Assembly: GCA_029880855.1 (NCBI GenBank)
Contig: JAOUNS010000004.1
Coordinates: 62,001-126,000 of the forward strand
DNA: 64,000 nt
Reading direction: 5' to 3'
Source of the DNA: Gammaproteobacteria bacterium
Lineage (GTDB): Bacteria > Pseudomonadota > Gammaproteobacteria > UBA6429 > Thiohalophilaceae
The notes under the pieces: generated by a model
Seen by the model: the letters and a program-made list of their open reading frames with translations, nothing else
Told to the model about the DNA's origin: nothing
The model's database searches: none
In this document: in pieces, positions 50,539 to 59,659 of the stretch
How positions within the stretch are numbered: the first letter of the stretch is position 1
How the letters are laid out: each line of letters starts with the position of its first letter
Made by a program: the position numbers and the translations under genes

Positions 50539-51723
50539 TCAGAGGCGACTCAGCAGCAGGGACTTGATCTCTCCGTCCGTTAATACAACCGGATTGGTCT
50601 TCATACTGCTGCCGCGAGCATGGGCCGTGATCTGATCCAGCCCGTCGGCGGTTACACCGTAGACCGACAAGCGCGGTAACTGCATTTGTTCGGTCCAGTC
50701 CTGTAACAAATCCACCAGGGCATCCTGTGCCATGGTCTGATGAGTAAAGACCTTGTTGCACAACAGTTCACCCAGTTGTGCATATTTGGCCAGGGCGGGA
50801 TTACCCGGTTCGCGTTCCTGCATACAGGCGATGTTGACGGCCGTGGCTTCCGCCACCAGGGTGCCGCACACCACGCCATGGGGAATGGGATAAAACGCCC
50901 CGAGGGGTGAGGCCAACCCATGCACCGAACCCAACCCGCACTGGGCCAGGGTGATACCGGAAAGCAGAGCGGCATATGCCATTTGTCCCCTTGCCTCGGT
51001 GGTGTCCCCTGTTTGCCGATACCAGGGCAACAGGCTGTCACGCACCGCCTCCAGACCGCTGAGGGCCAGGGCATCTGTCAATGGATTGGCCCGGGTCGAA
51101 ACAAAGGATTCCAGCAACTGGGTCAGGGCATCCATCCCATTGGCGGCGATCAGCGCCGGCGGGCAGGCGGCGAGCAAGTCCGGATCCAGCACCGCGTATT
51201 CCGCCACCAATTGGTCATCCCGAAATGACTTTTTGAAGCCATCTGCGCCCTGCCGGCTGAGGACCGCATTCTTGGTGGCTTCGCTGCCGGTCCCCGCCGT
51301 GGTTGGGACGGCTATCAGGGGCACGGCAGGGCCGGTGTAGGGCAGCTCCGGCCCAACCCCCTCCAGATAATCCATTACTGATCGGCCGACCCGCAGCAAC
51401 CCGGCAACCGCCTTGGCGGCATCGAGTGCGCTGCCGCCGCCGATACCGATGACAACCTGGATATCCTCCCCGGCGTAGGCCTGAACCAATTCATCGATAA
51501 GTCCCGGTGAGGGTTCCTCGCTGATGGTACAGTGCAACCAGTTCAGCCCCTCTGCCGCCAGCGCGGCTTGCAGCGCGCCCCAATGGGGAGTTTCCAGCAG
51601 GGATTTACCGCCGGTGACCAGTAACAGCCTGGTACCGTAGCGCCGCGCCAGTTGCGGGACCCGCTGCAACGCGCCGGGACCAAATTCAATTCGCGGCAGA
51701 CGTGCTATCGCAAACGGTTGCAT
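50539..51723 (-). CDS. Iron-containing alcohol dehydrogenase
   Basis: A 394-residue group III alcohol dehydrogenase. Start at 51723, with GGAGG nine bases upstream. The NAD(P)-binding segment is GIGGGSALDAAKAVAG, the central helix TTAGTGSEATKNAVL, and the metal ligands include His residues in GSVHGLASPLGAFYPIPHG. These enzymes oxidise alcohols or reduce aldehydes with Fe or Zn; the specific alcohol is not predictable. It follows an ABM-monooxygenase gene by 4 bp, so it probably shares a transcript with it. Confidence 0.92.
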   Translation of the reverse strand: MQPFAIARLPRIEFGPGALQRVPQLARRYGTRLLLVTGGKSLLETPHWGALQAALAAEGLNWLHCTISEEPSPGLIDELVQAYAGEDIQVVIGIGGGSALDAAKAVAGLLRVGRSVMDYLEGVGPELPYTGPAVPLIAVPTTAGTGSEATKNAVLSRQGADGFKKSFRDDQLVAEYAVLDPDLLAACPPALIAANGMDALTQLLESFVSTRANPLTDALALSGLEAVRDSLLPWYRQTGDTTEARGQMAYAALLSGITLAQCGLGSVHGLASPLGAFYPIPHGVVCGTLVAEATAVNIACMQEREPGNPALAKYAQLGELLCNKVFTHQTMAQDALVDLLQDWTEQMQLPRLSVYGVTADGLDQITAHARGSSMKTNPVVLTDGEIKSLLLSRL

Positions 51724-51727
51724 ATTT

Positions 51728-52024
51728 TTATACCTCCGGATAGAGGCCGACAAAGGGGACGCCCTGGCGTGGCTCTGCCATCCAGTCGGCCACCGTATCG
51801 CGCCAGGTCAAATAGTGGGGGGACTGCTTGTGCGCGGCCGCCGCCTCTGCCGACGTATAGGCCTCATAAAGAACAAAATAGGCGGGATCAGCAGGCGATT
51901 GCAGGATATCGAAGCGGCAATTGCCGGGTTCCTGCACCGATTGGAGGTGATTCTGCTGCGAAGCGTCGATAAAATCCTGTATGTGGTCAGGTTTGACATG
52001 GACATGAACGATCGTGACCTGCAT
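51728..52024 (-). CDS. ABM-domain monooxygenase-like protein
   Basis: A 98-residue dimeric ferredoxin-like ABM domain (VTIVHVHVKPDHIQDFID, NCRFDILQSPADPAYFVLYE, YTSAEAAAAHKQSPHY). AAGGGG lies upstream of the ATG at 52024. YgiN/LsrG-like members act on quinols or aldehyde-type metabolites. It is followed 4 bp later by an iron-type alcohol dehydrogenase, suggesting joint processing of a reactive aldehyde or ketone; this is inference. Confidence 0.88.
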   Translation of the reverse strand: MQVTIVHVHVKPDHIQDFIDASQQNHLQSVQEPGNCRFDILQSPADPAYFVLYEAYTSAEAAAAHKQSPHYLTWRDTVADWMAEPRQGVPFVGLYPEV

Positions 52025-52306
52025 TTCCGTATCCCCTTTTATATTTTTTCCAGAGTGGTGCAGGATTATAACAATCCCGCCGGGATGCAAAAGTCTGCTC
52101 CCGCCCCGATTTTGACAGGGCTATTTGTTTGATTTATTTGAATTATCAAATATTTATATCCATTGACCCTTTTAATTCACCGCTATCTCTGGTAAATGTG
52201 GTTTATTCATCCACAAAAGATATATATACCCTACTGAGCAAATCGGATTCGGATATACCTTGCGTGGTGTCCATGCTGTTTCGCGCCTCATGAGAGGACC
52301 ATAGCG

Positions 52307-53188
52307 ATGAAAAAACAATTCACCATCCTGACCGGTTTGCTGGTCATTCTGACATTCCATCTGGCCCCTGCAGCCCATGCCATGGCAGCTGATGAAGATA
52401 CAATTCGCTGGGCCGGCTGCGGCGTGACCAAAAAGGCCTTTATGCAGGAGCTGGCCAAGGGTTATGAGAAAAAAACCGGTATCAAAATCGAACTCGAAGG
52501 CGGCGGCGCCACCCGGGGCATTCGTGATACAGCCGGACTGAAGATTGATATGGGCGGCAGTTGCCGCATGAGTCTGCCGGAAACTGATCGTTCAGAACTC
52601 TATGCCTCCCTGCACCCTATCGCCTGGGACGCCCTGGCCATTATCGTCAACAAGGCCAATCCGGTGAATAACCTCACCACCCAGCAAGTGAAAAACATCT
52701 ACGAAGGCAAGATCACCAATTGGAAAGAAGTGGGCGGTAAAGACCTGCCGTTAAAACTCTATGTCCGTCGCGGCAATATCTCCGGGGTTGGTTATGCCAT
52801 CCGCCAATATATCTTCAAGGACAGCAACAAGGAATTCAAAACCAAATACCTGGAAAACTCCTCCGGCCCGCTGGAACAGGCGGTGGAAAAAGACCCGGCG
52901 GCCATGGGCATCACCGGTGTCAGCAGTGCCCGCAAACGGGATGTAAAGATCATTCAGTTTGACGGCAAGGAACCGACTTTCAACAACGTCAAAGAAGGGA
53001 AATACCAGCTCTACCGGCCGTTGTATCTGGTCACCAGCCCCACTCCTTCCAGAAAGGTGAAAAGCTTCATCTCCTTTGCCATGTCGGAAGAGGGCCGCAA
53101 GATCATCCGCGCCAATCAGACCGTGCCCTACAAGGATGCGCCCAACCTGATGTCGAAGATGTTAATTTATGGTTTTGATGTGAGATAA
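52307..53188 (+). CDS. Second PstS-like periplasmic phosphate-binding protein
   Basis: A 293-residue PstS-like binding protein with a signal peptide (MKKQFTILTGLLVILTFHLA, ending HAMAADED) and GAGGAC eight bases before the ATG. The family motif YEGKITNWKEVGGKDLP is near residue 130, with GGGATRGIRDTAGL and NSSGPLEQAVEKDP marking the binding lobes. No PstCAB genes adjoin it. It is a different sequence from the copy at 3869. It is terminated by a bidirectional hairpin. Confidence 0.9.
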   Translation: MKKQFTILTGLLVILTFHLAPAAHAMAADEDTIRWAGCGVTKKAFMQELAKGYEKKTGIKIELEGGGATRGIRDTAGLKIDMGGSCRMSLPETDRSELYASLHPIAWDALAIIVNKANPVNNLTTQQVKNIYEGKITNWKEVGGKDLPLKLYVRRGNISGVGYAIRQYIFKDSNKEFKTKYLENSSGPLEQAVEKDPAAMGITGVSSARKRDVKIIQFDGKEPTFNNVKEGKYQLYRPLYLVTSPTPSRKVKSFISFAMSEEGRKIIRANQTVPYKDAPNLMSKMLIYGFDVR

Positions 53189-53197
53189 GGCATGTCG

Positions 53198-53231
53198 AAA
53201 AAAAACCGGTCATGCGCGACCGGTTTTTTTT
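53198..53231. terminator. Bidirectional Rho-independent terminator
   Basis: ACCGGTC-ATGCGC-GACCGGT is flanked by A8 on the left and T8 on the right, so both the plus-strand PstS-like gene and the minus-strand CDGSH gene can terminate here. Confidence 0.92.
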
Positions 53232-53805
53232 ACTCTGCATCGGGTTCCTGTTTTATGTCCGGTGCAGCGTCAGGTGTAACTGCCGTACCATCATCAGCGC
53301 TTTCCTGCAATGTTGCCGGTGCGGCCGTTTCCCCTTCCGCCACAGATTCCTGCTCTTCCAAATCCTGTTCCGGTTTTGCTGCAACAACTAATGCATCATC
53401 CTGGAAATTGATCTTCTTGTGGCTGATGTCGCAAAAGGGTTTATTGCGCGATGCGCCGCAACGACACAGGGCGGCCTTGTTGCGCCGGGCTTTTGTCCCG
53501 TCTGGCCCGACGATAATAACCGGTCCCCGGATCACCAGCATGGCATTGGGTCGACAGGTGATAGTCAACGGTGTCCAGGCTTCCAGCTCTTCATCCTTGC
53601 TGTTATCCACGGTACAGCAATCCGTAAAACCGATCCGCGTATGGCTGCCATCACAAAACGGTTTATTGGCCGAAGCCCCGCAGCGACATAAATGTATCGG
53701 CGTTTCGGCGGCCACCAGTTCGCTGACGGTGTTGTAGACCCTGGCCTCACCTTCCACCAGCAAGGGGCCGTTTTCCAGCAGCGTTATGGTGTTCTTCTGC
53801 GACAT
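53230..53805 (-). CDS. Tandem CDGSH iron-sulfur protein
   Basis: A 191-residue protein with two CDGSH 2Fe-2S domains. The first has CRCGASANKPFCDGSH, the second CRCGASRNKPFCDISH, where Gly of CDGSH is Ile. Cysteine and His ligands are retained in both. A region between them (TVDNSKDEELEAWTPLTITC) is present, and the tail is low-complexity acidic (EQESVAEGETAAPATL). Bacterial members are linked to redox or iron handling, without a settled role. The start at 53805 is preferred; it begins 13 bp after the stop of the peptide transporter gene and probably shares its transcript. Confidence 0.9.
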   Translation of the reverse strand: MSQKNTITLLENGPLLVEGEARVYNTVSELVAAETPIHLCRCGASANKPFCDGSHTRIGFTDCCTVDNSKDEELEAWTPLTITCRPNAMLVIRGPVIIVGPDGTKARRNKAALCRCGASRNKPFCDISHKKINFQDDALVVAAKPEQDLEEQESVAEGETAAPATLQESADDGTAVTPDAAPDIKQEPDAE

Positions 53806-53818
53806 ACCCGTCACCCGT

Positions 53819-55285
53819 TCAATGAATGCCATGCATCAGTTTTCTGATCAGGGGCCCCAGTAATAATAACAGTATACCCGCCCCAATCGAACTGGCGGTT
53901 AGAAACCAGTACAAGGGGATGTGAGCCCCGGCGATCAGGTGTTCCAGTGTGCCGGCCAGATAGTTGGCTGCCGCCATGGCGGTAAACCAGATCCCCATCA
54001 TCAGCGCCACCAGTTGTGTCGGCGCCAGTTTGGTCACCATGGACAGGCCGATGGGCGACAGACACAATTCACCGATGGTATGCAGTAAATAAACCAGCAC
54101 CAGCCACTGTGGTCCGACCTGCCCCAATGTCTCAGCCCGTTGTTGAGCCAACGCCAATACCACGAAACCCAGGCCGAGGATAATCATGCCCAATGCCTGT
54201 TTCGTCACCACAGAAAGCGCATATGGTGATTGTTCCAGGCGAGTCCAGAGAATAGAAAACAACGGTGCAAGCATAAGGATCAACAGCGGATTGATAGACT
54301 GAAAATAACCGGCCGGCATCTCCCAGCCCCAGACCATTCGATCAGTCAGTTTGTCGGCAAACAGATTCATGGTCCCGCCGGCCTGTTCAAACCCCATCCA
54401 GAAGAAAATCACAAACAGGGCCTGGATCAGAATCGCCAGCATCCGGTGCCATTCAACCCGGGTCAACGGCGCGGTTTGGGTCATCACCACCGCCGAGGGA
54501 ATGAACGAGAATCGTTGCAGGTAATAAGGTCCCCGGATGAAGACAAGCCCCATGCCCAGTATCACAACAATTCGCAGCAACACCGACATGTTGTGCCAGA
54601 GATTTTTTAACACCGGCCAACTGTAGACGATGCCGAAGACCAGCAACACCACCAGAGCGCTGACTCCGGCAATAAGGTAAACGTCCCGTTTAGCCAAACC
54701 GGGTTGCGTCTCTGTTCTGAAGATATGCAGACCGCGAATAAAGATCAACAACCCGACCAGCATGCCGACGCCGGCGGCGGCGAACCCGTAATGCCAACCG
54801 AATTTTTCCCCCAGTGTGCTGCACACCAGTGGTGAGAAGAACGCCCCCAGATTGATCCCCATATAGAAGATCGTAAACCCGCTGTCGCGTCGCGCATCAC
54901 CCTCTGTATATAAACGCCCCACCATGGTGGAGATATTGGGTTTGAAAAAACCATTACCGGCCACCAGTAAACCCAGTGCCGGATAGAGCAACGCCTCAAA
55001 GGCCATGGCAAAATGGCCCATGGCCATCACCACACCGCCCACCAGGACGGCACGTTCGGCGCCCAGATAACGATCCGCCAGATAGCCGCCGAGGATCGGT
55101 GTCAAATAGACCAGCCCGGTATACACGGCATAGATCCACAAGGCATCCACACGCGTCACCGCCAGTGCATTGATCAGGTACAACACCAGCAAGGCACGCA
55201 TACCGTAATAGCTGAAACGTTCCCACATCTCGGTGAAAAACAGGGTGGCAAGACCGCGGGGATGGGATGGGGCCAGGCTAAACAT
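53819..55285 (-). CDS. Proton-dependent oligopeptide transporter (POT/PTR2)
   Basis: A 488-residue inner-membrane transporter with 12-14 helices. The signature ExxERFSYYG appears as EMWERFSYYGMRALLVLYL near residue 21, and FYMGINLGAFFSPLVC is the second conserved element. The family imports di- and tripeptides with protons. The CDGSH gene follows 13 bp downstream on the same strand. Confidence 0.95.
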   Translation of the reverse strand: MFSLAPSHPRGLATLFFTEMWERFSYYGMRALLVLYLINALAVTRVDALWIYAVYTGLVYLTPILGGYLADRYLGAERAVLVGGVVMAMGHFAMAFEALLYPALGLLVAGNGFFKPNISTMVGRLYTEGDARRDSGFTIFYMGINLGAFFSPLVCSTLGEKFGWHYGFAAAGVGMLVGLLIFIRGLHIFRTETQPGLAKRDVYLIAGVSALVVLLVFGIVYSWPVLKNLWHNMSVLLRIVVILGMGLVFIRGPYYLQRFSFIPSAVVMTQTAPLTRVEWHRMLAILIQALFVIFFWMGFEQAGGTMNLFADKLTDRMVWGWEMPAGYFQSINPLLILMLAPLFSILWTRLEQSPYALSVVTKQALGMIILGLGFVVLALAQQRAETLGQVGPQWLVLVYLLHTIGELCLSPIGLSMVTKLAPTQLVALMMGIWFTAMAAANYLAGTLEHLIAGAHIPLYWFLTASSIGAGILLLLLGPLIRKLMHGIH

Positions 55286-55309
55286 ACTTCATTCCACCGG
55301 GATCAAAAT

Positions 55310-55900
55310 CTATTCTATGCGACAGGCTTCAGCGAACCCCAGACGTGGATGACGTGGATGGAGTTTGTCCCGATCACCATAACCGAAGGCTGTGATAAAA
55401 ATGGATTTGGTTTTGCCATCCGGGAAAAACGTTTCATCCAGCAGGACGTTATTCACGCCGGACATGGGACCGGCATCCAGACCCAGACTGCGGATCGCCA
55501 TGATCAGATAAGCCCCTTGCAGGCAACTGTTCAGCAAGGCAGAGTGTTTGATCTTCTCCTCTTTGCCGACGAACCAGGAACGTGCATCGGTATGGGGAAA
55601 CAACACCGGCAGTTTTTCATAGAACTCCAGATCCATGCCAATAACAGCGACCGCCGGGGCACTCATGGACTTGGCCACATTGCCTTCATTCAAACAGGGT
55701 TTGAGCCGTGCCTTGGCGGCTTCCGAAGTCACAAACACCAAACGCGCCGGGCAGGAGTTGGCGGCGGTCGGTCCCATTTTCATCAAATCATAGATCTGCG
55801 TGATTTGTGCATGACTCACCGGTTTATCCTGCCAATAACTGAAGCTGCGCGCTTCATTAAAAAGTTGATCCAGAATCGGACTATCGAATGAAACAGACAT
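55310..55900 (-). CDS. Nitroreductase-family (RutE/malonic semialdehyde reductase-like)
   Basis: A 196-residue FMN-dependent oxidoreductase of the RutE-like subgroup. Typical elements: SFSYWQDKPVSHAQITQIYDL, GPTAANSCPARLVFV, then SCLQGAYLIMAIRSLGLDAGPMSG near residue 130, and FGYGD. RutE reduces the 3-carbon aldehyde of pyrimidine breakdown; no other rut gene is present. Start at 55900 gives a good SD spacing (AGGAG). Lies upstream of and in line with the POT gene. Confidence 0.87.
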   Translation of the reverse strand: MSVSFDSPILDQLFNEARSFSYWQDKPVSHAQITQIYDLMKMGPTAANSCPARLVFVTSEAAKARLKPCLNEGNVAKSMSAPAVAVIGMDLEFYEKLPVLFPHTDARSWFVGKEEKIKHSALLNSCLQGAYLIMAIRSLGLDAGPMSGVNNVLLDETFFPDGKTKSIFITAFGYGDRDKLHPRHPRLGFAEACRIE

Positions 55901-56020
55901 CATCACTCCTGCAATAGTTTTAACCGTTATCGGCCCGCCATGTTACCTGTCCGGCAGCGACTCTGCAAAACCGGATGTCCCTGCGAAATTCAGGTTTTCA
56001 CACAATCGATGCAGGCCGCA

Positions 56021-56356
56021 TTAATAACGTTTACCGCGTTGGCTGAAGCTGCGTGGTTTAAATCCGGGCGGTTTGTCCCTGATCCAGCTGACAAAACGGG
56101 CAATCTCGGGATGGGACGACAACTTCACCAATTCGTTATAGTCATCAGCCAACTGTTTTTCACTAAAGACCGCATGGATATGATTATGACAGGGCCGACA
56201 AACCTGGATAATGCGTGTGACGAGATCTTCCCGGGTATAGTTGCGGCGTATACGCTTGTTATTGTGTCGTGTGCGCGGGATAAGATGATGGCGTGTCAAC
56301 ATTACCGCCATGCGGCCGCACAATTCACAACATGCTGTAGTGTCTGTCGTTGACAT
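56021..56356 (-). CDS. Small HNH-type nuclease domain protein
   Basis: A 111-residue protein, start at 56356 (MSTTDTTACC). The zinc pairs CELCGR and CRPCHN flank TRHHLIPRTRHNN, which fits the HNH fold; HNHIH supplies the last His. The C-terminal region is basic. HNH proteins cut DNA or act in repair; no phage or intron context is visible here. It is divergent from the rhomboid gene. Confidence 0.82.
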   Translation of the reverse strand: MSTTDTTACCELCGRMAVMLTRHHLIPRTRHNNKRIRRNYTREDLVTRIIQVCRPCHNHIHAVFSEKQLADDYNELVKLSSHPEIARFVSWIRDKPPGFKPRSFSQRGKRY

Positions 56357-56428
56357 AAAATCCCGGTTTTGACTTGTGGTCTCCCCTGCAGGGTTTACAA
56401 TAGACTGAAAACTCACACACGGGCAAGC

Positions 56429-57115
56429 ATGTTTCCACTCTACGACGATAACCCAACCAGCCGTTTTCCGCTCCTGACGATCCTGTTGATCGTCAGCTGT
56501 GTACTGGTATTTCTCTGGCAGTTGTCGCTGGGATCGGCGATGCATGCGGCGATCCGTGTCCTCGGCGCCACACCGGCGGTTCTGTTTGGCAATGTCACTC
56601 CAACCTCAGCGGCAATACCGCCCTGGACCACCGCTATCACCTCCATGTTTTTGCACGGCGGCTGGATGCATCTTATCGGCAACATGCTTTATCTGTGGAT
56701 CTTCGGTAACAACATCGAAGATGCCATGGGCCGCACACGTTTTATTATCTTTTATGTACTTTGTGGACTCGCCGCCCTGCTGGCCAATGCCCTGCCCGAC
56801 ACCGACTCAACCATTCCCATGATCGGCGCCAGCGGCGCCATCTCCGGTGTGCTCGGTGCCTACCTGTTATTGTATCCCCAGGCCAGAGTACTGGTGGCGA
56901 TTCCCTTTGGTTTTATTATCCACACAACCCGACTGGCAGCCGTCTGGGTATTGGGTTTCTGGTTTGTCCTGCAAATCATCAACTCCCTGCTCACCGCCGG
57001 GCAGGAGGGCGGCGTGGCCTGGGGGGCACACATCGGCGGCTTTGTTGCCGGCGTGGTGCTGGTGCCCTTTTTCAAACGCAAGGAAGTCCCGTTCTTTGCG
57101 CCGCGGCGCGAATGA
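56429..57115 (+). CDS. Rhomboid-family intramembrane serine protease
   Basis: A 228-residue protein with six transmembrane helices. The catalytic Ser is in the motif GASGAISGVLGAYL and the His in WGAHIGGFVAGV. The GASG of the family is intact. Start taken at 56429 with GGGCAAG near the ATG. Rhomboids cleave single-pass membrane proteins; the substrate is unknown. It overlaps no neighbour and lies 51 bp before the BASS transporter gene. Confidence 0.92.
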   Translation: MFPLYDDNPTSRFPLLTILLIVSCVLVFLWQLSLGSAMHAAIRVLGATPAVLFGNVTPTSAAIPPWTTAITSMFLHGGWMHLIGNMLYLWIFGNNIEDAMGRTRFIIFYVLCGLAALLANALPDTDSTIPMIGASGAISGVLGAYLLLYPQARVLVAIPFGFIIHTTRLAAVWVLGFWFVLQIINSLLTAGQEGGVAWGAHIGGFVAGVVLVPFFKRKEVPFFAPRRE

Positions 57116-57166
57116 ATGTTTGCACAGATGCTAAATCCCGCGCCTGCCGATAACCGCTAAGCAACA

Positions 57167-58072
57167 ATGCTTGAACGATTCACCGCTGCGTTTCCACTCT
57201 GGGCCATCCTGTTATCCGGCCTTGCCTTCTTCAATCCAGCGACCTTTACACCCTTTTCCTCCGCCATCATTCCCCTGTTAACACTGGTCATGTTCGGCAT
57301 GGGGATGACACTCACCATTGATGATTTCAAACACGTCTTCAAACAACCACGCATCATCGGTCTGGGTGTCGCCCTGCAATATCTGATCATGCCGCCGGCA
57401 GCCTGGTTGATCTCACGCCTGTTCAACTTACCGGTCGAGTTGATGGTCGGGATGGTGCTGGTGGGCAGCAGTGCCGGCGGCACGGCATCCAATGTGATCT
57501 GTTATCTCGCCAAAGGCAATGTCGCGCTGTCCATCACCCTGACCCTGACTTCGACTCTGCTTGCGGTGTTTGCCATGCCCGCCCTGACCTGGTTATATGC
57601 CGGACAAAGTGTACCGGTACCGGCCCTGGCCATGTTGTTCAGTATCCTGAAGATTGTCCTCATCCCTGTTCTGCTTGGTGTGATTGTCAACAGCCTGTTC
57701 AGGCAACGACTCGCAAAAGTGGTGGCGCTGTTTCCGTTTATTTCGAGCCTGGCCATCATCATGATTATCGCAATAATCGTCGCACTCAATAACAACACGA
57801 TCGCCACCATGGGCATGGTCATCATGTGGGCCGTCATACTGCACAACCTCACCGGTCTGTTTGCCGGTTATATGATCGCCCGAAAACTGGGACATGATGC
57901 TGTGATCAGTCGCACTCTGGCCATTGAAGTCGGCATGCAAAACTCCGGATTGAGTGTGGCGCTGGCCACGAAATATTTCACAGCCTCCGCCGCCCTGCCC
58001 GGCGCATTGTTTAGTGTTTGGCACAACATCTCCGGATCAGTGCTGGCGGCATGGTGGGCCAGACAAAAGTAA
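57167..58072 (+). CDS. BASS-family sodium symporter (bile acid:Na+ type)
   Basis: A 301-residue membrane protein with about nine or ten helices. The family elements TLVMFGMGMTLTIDDFKHVF and VGSSAGGTASNVICYLAKGN are present; the latter is the crossover substrate site. In bacteria such carriers take up bile acids, pantoate or other organic anions with sodium. Substrate unknown. Same direction as rhomboid and CarS-like genes. Confidence 0.92.
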   Translation: MLERFTAAFPLWAILLSGLAFFNPATFTPFSSAIIPLLTLVMFGMGMTLTIDDFKHVFKQPRIIGLGVALQYLIMPPAAWLISRLFNLPVELMVGMVLVGSSAGGTASNVICYLAKGNVALSITLTLTSTLLAVFAMPALTWLYAGQSVPVPALAMLFSILKIVLIPVLLGVIVNSLFRQRLAKVVALFPFISSLAIIMIIAIIVALNNNTIATMGMVIMWAVILHNLTGLFAGYMIARKLGHDAVISRTLAIEVGMQNSGLSVALATKYFTASAALPGALFSVWHNISGSVLAAWWARQK

Positions 58073-58169
58073 CCGTGCAACCAGTACCTGTTAACGATCC
58101 GGCACAACGGCTTGACCATTTTTGACTATCCTTGCAATAGACGCATTTGAACCGTAATGGATCCTCACC

Positions 58170-58649
58170 ATGCTTGAACTGAAAGTCCTGTGCCTGCTCG
58201 TTGTTGCCAACGGTGTGCCGGTGATCGTGCAATATCTGTTGAAAGATCGCCTGTCAGCGCCACTGGATGGCGGCTATATCTGGATCGACCGGCGTCCCTT
58301 GCTGGGCAACAGCAAAACTGTCCGTGGTGTCATTGCGGCACTGATAGTGACCCCTGTCGCGGCCAAACTGCTGGGCATCGGTTTTTTTCTCGGGCTGATG
58401 ATTGGCTTCTACGCCATGTTGGGTGATGCGCTGGCCAGTTTCATAAAACGCCGCCGCGGTGTTGAACCCAGCAGCAGAATGCCCGGTATTGATCAAATAC
58501 CGGAATCCCTCCTGCCTCTGGTGGTTACCAAAGACATCACCGACTTCAGCTGGCTGATGATCTTTTTGCTGGTGATGGTGTTTACCGTGCTTGAAGTGAC
58601 CGTGTCACCACTTTTGTACCGTTTGCATATTCGTAAACGGCCGTATTGA
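58170..58649 (+). CDS. CDP-archaeol synthase (CarS)-like membrane protein
   Basis: A 159-residue integral membrane protein of the CarS/DUF46 family. It has KTVRGVIAALI near the start and the signature GDALASFIKRRRG plus SSRMPGIDQIPESLLP. CarS activates archaetidic acid with CTP to CDP-archaeol in archaea. Bacteria lack archaeol, so the bacterial homologue presumably handles another phosphatidic-type lipid. It is unusually compact, with about five helices. It lies 97 bp after the BASS gene. Confidence 0.85.
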   Translation: MLELKVLCLLVVANGVPVIVQYLLKDRLSAPLDGGYIWIDRRPLLGNSKTVRGVIAALIVTPVAAKLLGIGFFLGLMIGFYAMLGDALASFIKRRRGVEPSSRMPGIDQIPESLLPLVVTKDITDFSWLMIFLLVMVFTVLEVTVSPLLYRLHIRKRPY

Positions 58650-58665
58650 AACTGGACTATCCGTA

Positions 58666-58708
58666 GCAGATTCAGCTTTCAGCTTGTTTATCAACGTGCT
58701 GAATCTGC
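58666..58708. repeat. Inverted repeat overlapping the 3' end of a membrane protein gene
   Basis: GCAGATTCAGC (58666-58676) and GCTGAATCTGC (58698-58708) are exact complements with a 21-base loop. They lie after the CarS-like gene and overlap the end of the convergent gene, so they may stabilise or terminate mRNAs; no T-tract is present. Confidence 0.5.
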
Positions 58709-59100
58709 CATATCAACAATGCGAAAAGTGCACCGTTTAATCCGATATTAACCAGCAGCCATAATTCCGGGACGACATACTCGTATAAAACCACGGTTTG
58801 GGCCTCGGCAGAAAGCCTGAATTTCATACCTGATAATATGGCATGCAACTTCACTGAAGAATTATAGGTATAAAACAAGACACATGCATGCACCACCGCC
58901 AGTGCAACGATTATACCCGAGAAAAATTTCTTTTTTTGCTGACTATATTTATCTGTAGCAGTGAATTTGACAAACCAGCCGTTTGCCGCCAACAAAAAGC
59001 CAAAGGTTGCCCAAAAATTATTAAGGTAAGCAGCACGGGCATTCTCTGCCGCCGTCATGACTAACTTGAATGTAGATGAATCTATCGCTTCAATCATCAA
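58672..59100 (-). CDS. Membrane protein of unknown function
   Basis: A 142-residue protein with three predicted transmembrane segments (FWATFGFLLAANGWFV, FSGIIVALAVVHACVLFYTY, WLLVNIGLNGALFALLIW) and a short charged segment YSQQKKKF. No family recognised. It converges on the CarS-like gene; its last codons form part of an inverted repeat. Confidence 0.62.
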   Translation of the reverse strand: MMIEAIDSSTFKLVMTAAENARAAYLNNFWATFGFLLAANGWFVKFTATDKYSQQKKKFFSGIIVALAVVHACVLFYTYNSSVKLHAILSGMKFRLSAEAQTVVLYEYVVPELWLLVNIGLNGALFALLIWQIQHVDKQAES

Positions 59101-59276
59101 TTCCGGACCCCTCCCAAGGTTACATGAACAGAGACTCTGACTGACGCCTGACCAAGAGCCTGATTTAACACGGCGGGATCATCACGTTGCAGCATGGAGA
59201 TGCTAAATGCACAGTACCGGTTGTACAGCATGTCACCGGCCGCATCCGTGCAGCAGAGACAACCACGGTGACCGGT

Positions 59277-59594
59277 TCAGGGATTCACGCAGCGATAGAT
59301 ATCAAAGGTCTGTTTCCCGTCCTTTATGCCGGAACTCGGTACAACGGTATCACCATTCAGATTGACAGCCGCGTTACGCGCCAGATCTTCCAGTTCCTTT
59401 GTCATTTTCTTTTCATTGCGTTCAAAACCGACCACGGTGTTTTTTACCGTCGCGGTGGTGTTCCCCAGTTTTTTACAATTACCGACTTCGGCGTCACTCA
59501 GGACTCTGACTTTTTCACCTTCTTTTGTCAGGGTAACCCAGGTACAGGCAGGCAGGATTGCCGCAATGGCAAGAATAAGGAAAAGTTTTTTCAT
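59277..59594 (-). CDS. DUF4156-family lipoprotein
   Basis: A 105-residue lipoprotein, signal peptide with lipobox LPAC (Cys17). The body is typical of DUF4156: WVTLTKEGEKVRVL, EVGNCKKLGNTTATV, NLNGDTVVPSSG and DIYRCVNP. Two later cysteines may form a disulfide. It is probably anchored in an envelope membrane. Function unknown. Confidence 0.85.
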   Translation of the reverse strand: MKKLFLILAIAAILPACTWVTLTKEGEKVRVLSDAEVGNCKKLGNTTATVKNTVVGFERNEKKMTKELEDLARNAAVNLNGDTVVPSSGIKDGKQTFDIYRCVNP

Positions 59595-59659
59595 GTCGAC
59601 TCCTTTGTTTTATCTGAGTATGAGGATAGATGAAAAACCGACGGTGTGAAAGTTGCGGC

